Source: Bacteroides sp. (lineage in GTDB: Bacteria; Bacteroidota; Bacteroidia; Bacteroidales; Bacteroidaceae). Taken from it: a stretch of DNA of 34,606 nt. The stretch lies in assembly GCA_021203515.1 (NCBI GenBank), contig JAJQAY010000150.1, forward strand, positions 1 to 34,606, given 5' to 3'. The notes under the pieces were generated by a model, which saw nothing but the letters and a program-made list of their open reading frames with translations, did no database searches and was not told the origin of the DNA. The translations under genes were made by a program, and so were the position numbers. Shown one piece after another: positions 22,579 through 31,688 of the stretch (position 1 is the first letter of the stretch; each line of letters starts with the position of its first letter).

Positions 22579-22586
22579 CAAAGATA
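22579..22586 (-). promoter_or_regulatory. -7 element of the DUF4160/DUF2442 promoter
   Basis: The minus strand reads TATCTTTG (TAnnTTTG) 21 nt before the ATG at 22557. Just upstream, AAAAAACT and AGTTTTTT (about 22588-22626) form a weak AT-rich stem that may end nhaA transcription. Confidence 0.6.
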
Positions 22587-22625
22587 CAAAAAACTACAGC
22601 ATAGCGACTGACATTCTACAGTTTT

Positions 22626-23954
22626 TTAGGAGGTTTTCGACTTTTGCACCTTCGGCAACACTGCATTCAGCACCACATATCCCAATATGCCCGCAAGCAC
22701 AGTGCCTGCAAGCACTCCGAACTTAGCCTGGTTTAGCAGTTCGGGGAAAGTTCCCGCAAAAGAGAGGTTGGCAATGAACAGCGAAACCGTAAATCCGATG
22801 CCGCCCAACAACGCAACTCCCGCCAGGTTCTTCCAGTTCATGCCGGGAGGCATCACCGTCAAACCGCTTTTTATCACTATCCACGTAAACAGATAGATGC
22901 CGACGAACTTACCCAAAAGCAAACTTATAGCCACCGCTATACTTACATCGCCCACTACGCTGCCCCCTCCGCTAAACATGACACCGGCATTGGCAAAAGC
23001 AAATAAGGGCAGGATAATGAAGTTCACCGTGCCGTGCAGATTGTCTTCTAGCGATTGCAGGGGACTAATGACATGGTCAGAGGCTCGCTCCACAAGCTTC
23101 AGCATAGCTATCTGCTCATTGTTCAGCACAATGTTGTCGGACTTGGAAACGGGAAACTCACTTATGACATCACGAATACGCTTGATATACTTGCCCGCAT
23201 CCAGACGGGGACGGGCGGGTATCACAAACGCCAGTATCACTCCCGAAATGGTGCTGTGTATGCCCGATTGCAGGAACAAGTACCAGATGATAATGCCGAA
23301 GAGCAGGGAAAATATTTTCTGCGTCACGCCCAACCGGCCCATGTAATAAAGGAAGACATAGAGGATAGCCGCCACGACTAAATATCCATACGACACCTCG
23401 GCACTATAGAATATGGCAATCACCAGTATGCCGCCAATGTCATCGACCACTGCAAAGGCGGTCAGGAAGATTTTCAGGCTCAACGGCACGCGGTTTCCCA
23501 AGAGGCTGAGTGCGCCCAGCGAGAAGGCAATGTCGGTAGCCATAGGAATAGCCATCCCTCGTGTTTCGGGAGTGCCCGATACCACCATCAGCGAGTAAAT
23601 GATGACCGGCAGCAGCATCCCCCCGCACGCCGCAACAAACGGCAAAGCCGCTTTCCGGAAGGTGGACAGCTCGCCCACCAGCAACTCACGCTTTATCTCC
23701 AGGCCCACGGCCAGGAAGAAGACAGTCATCAGGCAGTCGTTGATAAACTCTACCATGCGCAACGGATGTCCGTCATGCGAAAGCAGGTTGAAGCTTCCGA
23801 TGCGCAGATGCAATTCGTGTTGCAGGAAGTCCTGATATACCGGTGCCAAAGGAGAATTGGCAATCACGGCCGCAAGTATAGCGGTCAGAAACAATAGAAT
23901 GCTCGCCACCAGGTTTTGTGACGAGATGTTTTTTACAGTACGTAGAATTATCAT
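22626..23954 (-). CDS. nhaA: Na+/H+ antiporter NhaA
   Basis: A 442-residue inner-membrane protein with about 12 helices that exchanges cytoplasmic Na+ for protons and keeps pH and sodium balance. The ion-binding aspartate pair is in LTAFAVVDDIGGILVIAIFY. Other NhaA signatures are VFFLAVGLEIKRELLVGEL, MAIPMATDIAFSLGALSLLG, HSTISGVILAF and ALLGGIGFTVSLFIANLSF. Length is slightly above the E. coli form (388) because of a longer loop around residue 250, as is usual in Bacteroidetes. It lies 18 nt after a second antiporter gene in the same direction, so the two are probably co-transcribed. Confidence 0.96.
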   Translation of the reverse strand: MIILRTVKNISSQNLVASILLFLTAILAAVIANSPLAPVYQDFLQHELHLRIGSFNLLSHDGHPLRMVEFINDCLMTVFFLAVGLEIKRELLVGELSTFRKAALPFVAACGGMLLPVIIYSLMVVSGTPETRGMAIPMATDIAFSLGALSLLGNRVPLSLKIFLTAFAVVDDIGGILVIAIFYSAEVSYGYLVVAAILYVFLYYMGRLGVTQKIFSLLFGIIIWYLFLQSGIHSTISGVILAFVIPARPRLDAGKYIKRIRDVISEFPVSKSDNIVLNNEQIAMLKLVERASDHVISPLQSLEDNLHGTVNFIILPLFAFANAGVMFSGGGSVVGDVSIAVAISLLLGKFVGIYLFTWIVIKSGLTVMPPGMNWKNLAGVALLGGIGFTVSLFIANLSFAGTFPELLNQAKFGVLAGTVLAGILGYVVLNAVLPKVQKSKTS

Positions 23955-23972
23955 AAGTATTGGTTTTTCGGA

Positions 23973-25150
23973 TTATTCCTTATAACTCATCAACGCGAGT
24001 TTCTTTACCCACAATACAAATATACCGATTAATATTAAATTAAGCACTATCGTGAGCACGGAAATTATCAGAGCCGGACCACCAGGTTATATCCCAAAGC
24101 AATGAAAATGACTCCCGCCCCTACTTCGCCACGTGTAAACATACCGATGGAGAGTGCCAACCGTTCGCTGAATTTGCGGTCGCGATAGAAGAAGACCGGA
24201 AACAGCTTGCCGATATTGGACAGCAGGGATACCCACAGCACGTGCACGATAATCATTCCCCACGACATCATTTCCTGCGAACCGGTAACCGAATGTTGTC
24301 CGGCAGCGGTCTCGGCAAAGTCAACGCCCAGGAAGCTGGGCATACTTACGCCCACCAGGAACATGAAGATGAAGGATATGCCCGTAGATACCCGCTGCTC
24401 TGTAGGTGTGTCGTGCTCCTTATGCTTCATCACCATGCCCAGCACAAAAGCGGGCAGCAGCACCTCGATGTGGATGCTTCCGTCTTCACCATACAGATGC
24501 TTACTAATAAGGTGTAGGGACTGCGTGCAGACAAACACCACCACCGAATAGAGCAAAATGGCTTTCCAGTCTTGCCGCCAATGGTATTTGCCCAACTGCT
24601 TCCATCCGAAAGAGAGCAGCAGGAAGACTATCAGGATAATGACCAGCAACTGCCAACGCAGTCCAATCATCATGATTTGAAGCGGGATCATCAAAAGGAT
24701 GGTATCGAGGTCGTCGAAGATGGCCAGCACTTGTATCTTCTTGTACATCCAACTGGACTTTAAACCGATAGCCGCCAGCATCGTGAACAGGATGCCGGCA
24801 GAGGTGGGAGCGGCAAAACGGTTTAAAAGCAGATTTTCTTTCCACGCCTCCCAGCTATTCCAATATTCGGGCGGAAGCAATATAAAGATGTAATAGATGG
24901 CGATCAGGAACCAGGGCATGGCAGCAGTGGCCATTGCAATGAAGTAGTCGGCCGCATAGGTTTTCCAACGGGATTTATCGACTTCAAACTCGCGCCCCAC
25001 ATTTATCATGATGAAACCCAGGCAAACATAGAGCAACACATTCGATACAGTCTTTACTGTATTATAGTTCCCACCCGCCCATACGGGAAGGTATTGGGAT
25101 ACAAACAAACCTATCAATAGGAATGCTGAAAAAGATAGAACTTTTCTCAT
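23973..25150 (-). CDS. Cation:proton antiporter-like membrane protein, frameshifted near its C terminus
   Basis: A polytopic protein with a hydrophobic profile like the CPA2/NhaA-type exchangers: NVLLYVCLGFIMINVGREFEVD, APTSAGILFTMLAAIGL, IFDDLDTILLMIP (paired acidic residues in a membrane segment, as at an ion site), LLPAFVLGMVM and MFTRGEVGAGVIFIALGY. The open frame stops at 24068 after LGYNLVVRL. One base appears to be missing at about 24081-24085; with it the sequence continues GGPALIISVLTIVLNLILIG and FVLWVKKLALMSYKE to a stop at 23973, 392 residues in all, with a proper last helix. It is the first gene of a unit with nhaA, 18 nt apart, with a promoter element at 25176. Ion specificity cannot be read. 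Confidence 0.8.
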
Positions 25151-25175
25151 TTGGTTAGAATTAGTCGGGAGTTGT

Positions 25176-25183
25176 CAAAGATA
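25176..25183 (-). promoter_or_regulatory. -7 element of the antiporter operon promoter
   Basis: The minus strand reads TATCTTTG (TAnnTTTG) 25 nt before the ATG at 25150, with a GTTGT stretch about 17-19 nt upstream as a weak -33 box. Confidence 0.6.
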
Positions 25184-25228
25184 GCCCTATGGAAAGAGAA
25201 CAACCCCGCAGGTTAAAATGTTTAAGAA

Positions 25229-27010
25229 TTAATCCAGTTTCAGTACTGCAAGGAAGGCTTTCTGCGGCACTTCCACATTACCGATCTGTTTCATTCGTTT
25301 TTTACCCTTCTTCTGCTTTTCGAGCAGCTTGCGCTTACGGCTCACGTCACCACCATAGCACTTGGCTGTTACGTCCTTACGCACGGCTTTGATGGTTTCG
25401 CGGGAGATAATCTTAGCGCCGATGGCTGCCTGAATGGCAATATCGAACTGTTGTCTCGGGATGAGGTCTTTCAGTTTCTCGCACATGCGGCGTCCCAGTT
25501 CGTAGGCGTTGTCGAAGTGTGTCAAAGTAGACAGGGCATCTACCGGTTCACCGTTCAATAGGATGTCCAACTTCACCAGTTTGGAAGGACGGAAACCGTT
25601 GGAATGATAGTCGAAGGAGGCATATCCTTTGGAGATACTTTTCAGTTTATCGTAGAAGTCAATGACAATCTCGCCCAAAGGCATGTCGTAGTATATCTCG
25701 ACACGATTACCGGAGATATATTCCTGCTTCACCAGCTCTCCCCGCTTGCCCAGGCAAAGGGTCATGATGGGGCCGATGTAATCGGTGGTGGTGATGACGG
25801 ATGCACGGATATAGGGTTCTTCGATGCGGTCTATCATCGTCGGGTCGGGTATGCTGCCGGGATTGTGTACCTCGGTCATGTTGCCTTGCTTGTCGTAAAT
25901 GTTATAGGATACGTTGGGCACCGTCGTAATCACATTCATGTCGAACTCACGGCCGAGGCGCTCCTGCACAATCTCCATGTGGAGCAATCCCAGGAAGCCG
26001 CAACGGAAACCAAATCCCAAGGCCAGTGAGGACTCAGGTTGGAAGGTCAAGGAAGCGTCGTTCAGTTGCAACTTCTCCAACGAAGAACGCAAGTCCTCGA
26101 AGTCTTCCGCCTCGATAGGATATACACCGGCAAAAACCATCGGCTTCACTTCTTCAAAACCGGCAATAGTTTCCTTGCAAGGACGTGCGATATGGGTAAT
26201 CGTATCGCCCACTTTCACTTCTTTGGAGGTCTTGATGCCCGAAATGATATAGCCCACATCGCCAGTACGCAGTTCTTGGCGCGGCAGCATATCCATTCGG
26301 AGTACGCCGATTTCATCTGCATCGTATTCCTTGCCCGTATTGAAGAACTTCACCTTGTCTCCCTTACGGATAACACCGTTTACGATTTTGAAATAGGCGA
26401 TAATGCCCCGGAAGGAGTTGAATACGGAGTCGAAAATCAACGCCTGCAACGGTACTTCCTCATCACCTACGGGATGGGGAATGCGCTCGATAACCGCAGT
26501 CAGTATCTCTTCCACGCCCATACCGGTCTTGCCGGAAGCACGGATAATCTCTTCGCGCTTGCAGCCGAGCAATTCTACAATTTCATCTTCTACTTCATCG
26601 GGATTGGCGCTCGCCATGTCGCACTTGTTGATGACCGGAATAATCTCCAGGTCATGCTCTATTGCCATATAAAGATTGGAAATAGTCTGCGCCTGCACTC
26701 CCTGCGAAGCGTCTACAATGAGCAGTGCACCTTCGCATGCGGCTATGGAACGGGATACTTCGTAAGAAAAGTCTACGTGTCCCGGAGTGTCAATCAGGTT
26801 CAGAATATACTTCTCGCCTTGATAGGTGTATTCCATTTGGATGGCATGGCTCTTGATGGTGATACCTCTCTCCTTCTCCAAATCCATGTCGTCCAGCATT
26901 TGTCCTTCGGTCACTTGTATGGTATTGGTAAATTCCAACAGACGGTCTGCCAAAGTGGATTTACCGTGGTCTATATGGGCAATAATACAGAAATTTCGTA
27001 TATTCTTCAT
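25229..27010 (-). CDS. lepA: Elongation factor 4 (LepA)
   Basis: A 593-residue translational GTPase that acts on stalled or mistranslocated ribosomes. G domain motifs: AHIDHGKST (G1, residues 11-19), RGITI (G2), DTPGHVDF (G3), NKCD (G4) and SGKTG (G5). Domains II, III and V follow, then the LepA-specific C-terminal domain with [36 protein letters not shown] split across positions 540-570, and [15 protein letters not shown]. Length is standard (about 595-600). It is a single gene: promoter element at 27035, and a terminator isolating the gene upstream. Confidence 0.98.
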   Translation of the reverse strand: MKNIRNFCIIAHIDHGKSTLADRLLEFTNTIQVTEGQMLDDMDLEKERGITIKSHAIQMEYTYQGEKYILNLIDTPGHVDFSYEVSRSIAACEGALLIVDASQGVQAQTISNLYMAIEHDLEIIPVINKCDMASANPDEVEDEIVELLGCKREEIIRASGKTGMGVEEILTAVIERIPHPVGDEEVPLQALIFDSVFNSFRGIIAYFKIVNGVIRKGDKVKFFNTGKEYDADEIGVLRMDMLPRQELRTGDVGYIISGIKTSKEVKVGDTITHIARPCKETIAGFEEVKPMVFAGVYPIEAEDFEDLRSSLEKLQLNDASLTFQPESSLALGFGFRCGFLGLLHMEIVQERLGREFDMNVITTVPNVSYNIYDKQGNMTEVHNPGSIPDPTMIDRIEEPYIRASVITTTDYIGPIMTLCLGKRGELVKQEYISGNRVEIYYDMPLGEIVIDFYDKLKSISKGYASFDYHSNGFRPSKLVKLDILLNGEPVDALSTLTHFDNAYELGRRMCEKLKDLIPRQQFDIAIQAAIGAKIISRETIKAVRKDVTAKCYGGDVSRKRKLLEKQKKGKKRMKQIGNVEVPQKAFLAVLKLD

Positions 27011-27034
27011 TTGTTCTTCTTATTTTCGGGTGCG

Positions 27035-27042
27035 CAAAGATA
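27035..27042 (-). promoter_or_regulatory. -7 element of the lepA promoter
   Basis: The minus strand reads TATCTTTG (TAnnTTTG) 24 nt before the lepA ATG. Confidence 0.6.
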
Positions 27043-27056
27043 CAAAAAGGACAAGA

Positions 27057-27105
27057 CAAAAAAAATGCGTTGATAACATACTACATGTATCAGCGCATCT
27101 TTTTA
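27057..27105 (-). terminator. Terminator between the winged-helix gene and lepA
   Basis: TGCGTTGATA (27066-27075) pairs with TATCAGCGCA (27088-27097), one G-U pair. On the minus strand it is followed by a run of about eight T, and a T-run also stands on the plus side. Confidence 0.88.
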
Positions 27106-27127
27106 TAACTTTCTTGTTAATTCCTGC

Positions 27128-27328
27128 TTAGTTCAGCTTTACAAACAGTTCGCCTTCAATTTCCTGAGTAGAAATCTTTTCTTCTCTTAGTAACCATCCG
27201 AGGCCCAGAAACAAATCTTTATCTACCAACTTTGTAGCCTTCTTGATTTGCTTAGCAGTTAAACCTTCAGTTCCATTCAGTGCACTCCAAATTTTTCCTG
27301 CAGTTTCACCAGCTTTTTCTTTTAACAT
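27128..27328 (-). CDS. Small winged helix-turn-helix protein
   Basis: A 66-residue protein that reads like the winged-HTH family PF10771 (DUF2582) of Bacteroidetes: AGETAGKIWSALNGTEGLT, then AKQIKKATKLVDKDLFLGLGWLLREEKI, then a beta wing (STQEIEGELFVKLN). The ATG at 27328 follows an A/G-rich stretch; the frame is open from a TTG at 27376, which would add a lysine-rich lead. It may bind DNA, but the small size and family leave its targets unknown. A palindromic site lies next to its own promoter (27402-27437), so self-regulation is possible. A terminator follows. Confidence 0.8.
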   Translation of the reverse strand: MLKEKAGETAGKIWSALNGTEGLTAKQIKKATKLVDKDLFLGLGWLLREEKISTQEIEGELFVKLN

Positions 27329-27401
27329 TTTCTTCTTATTTTTAGTTAGACATGCTTTAAAATCCGGTTCCCCCAATAGAAATCAGATTTTATTTCAGCG
27401 G

Positions 27402-27437
27402 CAAAGATAGTTATTTTTATGTTATATAACACGTTAT
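27402..27437 (-). promoter_or_regulatory. Promoter element of the winged-helix gene with adjoining palindromes
   Basis: The minus strand reads TATCTTTG at 27409-27402. Eleven bases upstream lie two overlapping palindromes, GTTATATAAC (27421-27430) and ATAAC-AC-GTTAT (27426-27437), where a repressor could sit between the -33 and -7 regions. Confidence 0.5.
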
Positions 27438-27484
27438 CTTCGTTTTTTTTTCATTATTATGTCAGAAAAACAGCTAAAAATAGC

Positions 27485-27940
27485 TTATTTTTGTTGCTTC
27501 TCCAGATACTCTGCCCATATTGTAGCAGCAGCTTCCACCATTTTTACACAAGGGCGCTTGGTGTAGTACTGCTCTGTCCGGGCTTCGGGAACAGACGAGC
27601 CCTCCGGTTTCTGCAATCCTAACAGTTCCGCACAAATCAGCGAACCGTTGCGTTTCTTAAATTCTGCCGCCAACTCTTGCACCAATGCATAGTTGGCAGC
27701 CTTTCCTTCACGGTCTTTGGCATCGACGGCTCCCGTCTCCAGTCCGGCCAACAAAAACATGCCGCAGGCAGCCCCACATGTCTGGCGCATACGGCCGATG
27801 CCTCCGCCAAAGGAAGCTGACATGCGCAGGGCTTGTTCTTCCGTAAATCCGTACATATCGGCAAAAGCGGCAACTACTGACTGCGAACAGTTATAACCAC
27901 TCTTAAAAAGCTCGACGGCTTTCTCTACTCTATCTTTCAT
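27485..27940 (-). CDS. C_GCAxxG_C_C family protein
   Basis: A 151-residue soluble protein with the cysteine pattern that names the family: Cys in GYNCSQSVV, then FGGGIGRMRQTCGAACGMFL, a Cys in SLICAELLG and a Cys in KRPCVKMVE. These proteins are probably redox-active and may bind a metal or an electron carrier; no function is proven. It begins 9 nt after the xth stop, so it is the last gene of the apparent mntH-ogt-xth unit. A small stem (AGCTA/TAGCT, 27472-27485) overlapping its stop and followed by GTTTTTC could end transcription. Confidence 0.88.
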   Translation of the reverse strand: MKDRVEKAVELFKSGYNCSQSVVAAFADMYGFTEEQALRMSASFGGGIGRMRQTCGAACGMFLLAGLETGAVDAKDREGKAANYALVQELAAEFKKRNGSLICAELLGLQKPEGSSVPEARTEQYYTKRPCVKMVEAAATIWAEYLEKQQK

Positions 27941-27949
27941 TTTGTTATC

Positions 27950-28714
27950 TTAATCTGTGATTTCCAATATCATCGGGTAATGATCTGAATGAACGGCGTC
28001 ACTCAGGATGCGGGTGTCTTTCAGCAACGGACGCACCGGCTCGCTCACCATGCAATAGTCAATTCGCCATCCATTGTTATTTGCACGGGCATTGAAGCGG
28101 TAACTCCACCAGGTATATTCTTGCTTGTCGGGATGCAGCAGGCGGAATGTATCTATAAATCCGGCATCGAGGAAACGTGTCATCCATTCCCGTTCTTCCG
28201 GCAGGAAACCACTGTTTTTGGCATTGCGGATAGGGTCGTGAATGTCTATCGCTTCGTGGCATATATTGTAGTCTCCGCAAAGAATTAATTTGGGACGGGT
28301 ACGCTGCAACTCCATGACGTACTGCTGAAACTTCTCCAACCATATCATCTTAAAGGCTTGGCGTTCGTCACCGCTAGTGCCTGAAGGATGATAGACGCTT
28401 ACTATGGACAAGTCTCCGTAATCGGCACGGAGGAAGCGTCCTTCGTTGTCATATTCTTCGACACCCATTCCATATTCCACATGGTCGGGCTCGCGCTTGG
28501 TCGAAATGGCAACTCCGCTATATCCTTTCTTTTGGGCGGAATAAAGATAGTGTTTATATCCCAATGCATCTAGGGCTTCAGCCGGATACTGTTCCGGCTG
28601 GAGTTTGGTTTCCTGCAGGCACAACACGTCGGGTTGCTCCTCTGCCAGCCATTCCGGAAATCCTTTTGTCACGGCAGCCCGCAGGCCATTCACGTTATAT
28701 GTGATAATCTTCAT
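27950..28714 (-). CDS. xth: Exodeoxyribonuclease III (AP endonuclease)
   Basis: A 254-residue ExoIII/Ape1-type nuclease that cuts DNA at abasic sites in base-excision repair. Catalytic motifs: NVNGLRAAV (metal/active-site Asn), LCLQETKLQ (metal-binding Glu), SVYHPSG (Tyr), LCGDYNICH (Asp, Asn) and the C-terminal DAVHSDHYPMILEI (Asp-His pair). I start at the second Met, 28714 (MKIITYNVNGLRAA), which gives the family's standard N terminus; a Met two codons upstream is also possible. It lies about 20-25 nt after the ogt gene, whose product also repairs DNA. Confidence 0.95.
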   Translation of the reverse strand: MKIITYNVNGLRAAVTKGFPEWLAEEQPDVLCLQETKLQPEQYPAEALDALGYKHYLYSAQKKGYSGVAISTKREPDHVEYGMGVEEYDNEGRFLRADYGDLSIVSVYHPSGTSGDERQAFKMIWLEKFQQYVMELQRTRPKLILCGDYNICHEAIDIHDPIRNAKNSGFLPEEREWMTRFLDAGFIDTFRLLHPDKQEYTWWSYRFNARANNNGWRIDYCMVSEPVRPLLKDTRILSDAVHSDHYPMILEITD

Positions 28715-28739
28715 ATGCAATCTTGTTTTAAATTAGTTA

Positions 28740-29321
28740 TTATTTAGTATGCTGTTTTTCCCATTCCAGCAGTAGTGTTTTGCGCTCCAATCCCCAGTGA
28801 TAACCGCCTAATGCACCGTCTGTCCGCACTACCCGATGGCAAGGTATCAATACCGAAACCGGATTATCACCGATAGCCGAACCGACCGCACGACACGCTT
28901 TGGGATTTTGCAAGGCAGCGGCAATCTTAGCATAAGTAGTGGTTTCTCCCAAAGGTATTTTCAGCAGCTCTTTCCATACGCTTAATTGAAAATTACTTCC
29001 CTTCAAGTGCAGAGGTGCTATTTCTATATTTTCCTTATCCATAGACAATGCCGCCAATGCCTTTTGTTGAGTTTCATCCGTACCTTCTTCAAAAGAAGCA
29101 CCCGGAAAGTTCTCTGTCATTTCATCAAGAACGGCTTGACGCCCTTCGGTTACAAATGCCAGATAGTATACTCCCTGGGATGTCGAACCAATCAACATCT
29201 CCCCAAACATTGTCTCTGCAAAAGAATACCTGATTGGCAAATCGGTAAATTTATGCGTGTTTTTGTCACATGTCAACGGTTCTATTTGTATGAACCGTTC
29301 GTTTAATTTGGTTTGTTTCAT
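28740..29321 (-). CDS. ogt: Methylated-DNA-protein-cysteine methyltransferase (Ogt-like)
   Basis: A 193-residue suicide repair protein that transfers the methyl group of O6-methylguanine to its own cysteine. The acceptor Cys is in the intact motif VLIPCHRVVR; the DNA-binding helix region has GETTTYAKIAAALQNPKACRAVGSAIG with the arginine finger RAVG. The N-terminal domain (about 1-100) is divergent, as is usual. The ATG at 29321 overlaps the stop of mntH (ATGA), which fixes the start and suggests coupled translation; the open frame upstream is the mntH tail in another frame. Confidence 0.93.
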   Translation of the reverse strand: MKQTKLNERFIQIEPLTCDKNTHKFTDLPIRYSFAETMFGEMLIGSTSQGVYYLAFVTEGRQAVLDEMTENFPGASFEEGTDETQQKALAALSMDKENIEIAPLHLKGSNFQLSVWKELLKIPLGETTTYAKIAAALQNPKACRAVGSAIGDNPVSVLIPCHRVVRTDGALGGYHWGLERKTLLLEWEKQHTK

Positions 29322-30579
29322 GAGAAACTGGATATTAATAGCATAATATTCAAAACTGTTACAATTGTGGCAATGGCATAAAGCACGAAAGTACTCCATT
29401 TACTGTTTACATACTGCCCCATTACTTTACGGGAGGAAGTCAATCCAACTTGCAGAAAGGCTGTAAAAGGCAACTGAATACTCAATATCATTTGAGAAAT
29501 AATCAGCCCTTTGAACGGGTCACCGATAAAGAATATCAGTAGCAAGGCAATGCCCAATGAAAGCACTACGCCCACTTGCGAATGGCTGTCCTTGATATGA
29601 TAGGCTTCACCGAATATGCCGGCAAAGATGGAGCCTGCCGCCATACCGCTGGTAATAGTAGAAGATATACCTGCCATCAGCAAAGCAAGTGCAAAGACTA
29701 TAGCGGCGCTGTTTCCCAATAGAGGTTCCAGGAGCGATTTGGCTTGTTGCAACTCCTCCACTTGTATGCCTCCTTTAAAGAAGGTTGCAGCGGCCAGCAG
29801 TATCATCGCACTATTAATGGCCACCCTACAATCATGGAAAACAACGTATCAAACAATTCATACTTCAGCACTTTGCGAATGGATGCATCGTCTTTTTTGT
29901 TATACTCGTGGCTCTGTATCACCTCCGAATGCAGGAACAGATTGTGCGGCATCACCACCGCACCAAACACGCTCATAATAATCAGCATACTACCTTCTGG
30001 AAATGAAGGTGTCACCCACCCTTGCGCTGCCATCGGCCAGTCAATCTTGACAAGGAAAAGCTCGTAGATAAAGGAAAGTCCGATAACCGAAACGAATGCA
30101 ATAATGGAGCGCTCTATCTTTTTATAGGAATTGGTGAATAGCATCACGCCGACAAAGGCCGTGGTCAGTATCGAGCCCCATATAATCGGGATATCGAATA
30201 GCATTTGCAGTGCAATGGCTCCACCCAATATTTCCGCCAGAGAAGTGGAAATAGAAGCCAACACCGCTGTGCCCAGTATCGGGCGGGATACCCATTTGGG
30301 AGTGTACTGTGTGGCGGCTTCCGACAAGCAGAGTCCGGTTACGATGCCCAAGTGCGCCACATTATGCTGCAATACAATCAGCATAATAGTGGAAAGAGTT
30401 ACCACCCATAGCAATGAATAACCAAATTCGGAACCTGCAGCAAAATTAGAGGCCCAGTTTCCCGGGTCAATAAAACCTACCGTCACCAGCAATCCCGGAC
30501 CAATATATCTAAAAACGTCCAGACCACCCAAATAACGCTTATGGTCTTTCCGCTTCAAGTCTTTAAGAATATTCTTCAT
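29318..30579 (-). CDS. mntH: Mn2+/divalent metal transporter of the Nramp family, one-base frameshift
   Basis: The two open frames 29803-30579 and 29318-29824 form one Nramp protein. The first has GPGLLVTVGFIDPGNWASN (the DPGN metal-binding helix), and VMPHNLFLHSEVIQS (the MPHN motif of helix 6), then FSMIVGW. The second starts AINSAMILLAAATFF, which is the next residues of the family. One G appears to be missing at about 29819-29823 (TGGCC where TGGGCC would keep frame); repaired, the protein has 420 residues with 11 or so helices, normal for the family. It imports Mn2+ (or Fe2+) with protons. It is the first gene of a unit with ogt (4-nt overlap), xth and a C_GCAxxG_C_C gene. Confidence 0.88.
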
Positions 30580-30647
30580 TGTGTTCGTTTATTTAAGAGC
30601 GTAAAAATACTCAAATAATAACAAAACAGCACCAATTAAGTTCAAAA

Positions 30648-30681
30648 AAAAAGCCGTATGATGCATGTCATACGGCTTTTT
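30648..30681. terminator. Bidirectional-type terminator after the TSCPD gene
   Basis: GCCGTATGA (30653-30661) pairs with TCATACGGC (30668-30676), with T5 on one side and A9 on the other. On the minus strand it gives a U-run of nine after the stem, ending the pheT-yebC-TSCPD unit. Confidence 0.93.
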
Positions 30682-30705
30682 CTATATAATCAGGTCTAAA
30701 TAAAC

Positions 30706-30951
30706 TTAGTATCCCATTTCGTGCAATGCTTTACAAAGTTGGTCAGCACAGGAGGTCGAACGTCTCCCACACCGGATACCCTCTAAACGGGTAAGTACCG
30801 TCTCTACCGGCATTCCGGCAACCAAACGGGAAACAGCTTGCAAGTTACCATTACAACCGCCCCAAAACGCGATGTTCTTAATAATTCCTTCCTCTACCTC
30901 AAGCTCGATATGAGTACTGCACGTACCTTCAGTCTTGTAAGTATAAATCAT
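30706..30951 (-). CDS. TSCPD-domain protein (TIGR03905 family)
   Basis: An 81-residue protein with the pattern of the short TSCPD family: YKTEGTCSTHIELEV, FWGGCNGNLQAVSRLVAGM, GIRCGRRSTSCADQL. The TSCPD domain also occurs at the C terminus of vitamin-B12-dependent ribonucleotide reductases, where cysteines help binding; the free-standing form has no assigned role. Its ATG overlaps the yebC stop by one base (TAATG), so it is coupled to yebC. A terminator follows. Confidence 0.88.
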   Translation of the reverse strand: MIYTYKTEGTCSTHIELEVEEGIIKNIAFWGGCNGNLQAVSRLVAGMPVETVLTRLEGIRCGRRSTSCADQLCKALHEMGY

Positions 30952-31688
30952 TATTCTTCACTACCCTCCGGCTTCATGTTAGTATAAACGGTCTGTACAT
31001 CATCAAACTCTTCCAGACGTTCCACCATTTTATCGATTGTCTCGCGTTGTTCGGGAGTTACATCTTTCAGGTCATTCGGAATGTAAGTAAACTCACCACC
31101 CACATCTTCAAAACCACACTCTTCCAGATGTTTCTGGATAGCAGCATAGCTCTTCGGATCGCCGTAGATAGTGATTGTGCCTTCTTCTTCATCCTCTTCG
31201 CAATCTTCATCTACGTCATAGTCTATCAAGTCGAGGATAAGTTCTTCCATGTCCATGCCGTCTTTCTTCTTGAAAGTAAACACGCACTTATGGTCGAACA
31301 AGAATGCCAAAGAGCCCATTGTTCCCAAGTTACCACCGAACTTGTTGAATACCGAACGCACATCGGCTACCGTACGGGTGGTATTATCAGTCAAAGTATC
31401 AACAAACACAGCTACACCGTGAGGGCCGTATCCTTCGTAAGTCATACCCTTGTAGTCGCTCTGGTCTTTACCCATTGCATTCTTGATGGCACGATCAATG
31501 TTGTCCTTCGACATGTTCTCGCGCTTACAAGTTGCGATAACGGAACGCAAGGTCGGGTTGTTCTCGGGTTCAGGGCCACCGGCCTTCACCGCAATAGCAA
31601 TTTGTTTACCTAGTCTTGTAAAGGTCTTTGCCATATGACCCCATCTTTTCAATTTGGCAGCTTTTCTATATTCAAATGCTCTTCCCAT
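30951..31688 (-). CDS. yebC: YebC/PmpR-family protein
   Basis: A 245-residue three-domain protein: MGRAFEYRKAAKLKRWGHMAKTFTRLGKQ (split basic N-terminal domain), TYEGYGPHGVAVFVDTLTDNT (family signature) and NKFGGNLGTMGSLAFLF. YebC homologues were first described as transcription regulators and more recently as factors that help ribosomes through polyproline stretches; which applies here cannot be told. A distinct feature is an acidic insert (DVDEDCEEDEEEGTI) around residue 165. It lies 44 nt after pheT across a heptad-patterned spacer. Confidence 0.95.
   Translation of the reverse strand: MGRAFEYRKAAKLKRWGHMAKTFTRLGKQIAIAVKAGGPEPENNPTLRSVIATCKRENMSKDNIDRAIKNAMGKDQSDYKGMTYEGYGPHGVAVFVDTLTDNTTRTVADVRSVFNKFGGNLGTMGSLAFLFDHKCVFTFKKKDGMDMEELILDLIDYDVDEDCEEDEEEGTITIYGDPKSYAAIQKHLEECGFEDVGGEFTYIPNDLKDVTPEQRETIDKMVERLEEFDDVQTVYTNMKPEGSEE

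Noticed and set aside
26039..27073. 344-codon plus-strand frame opposite lepA
   Set aside because: Antisense to the fully conserved LepA G domain.
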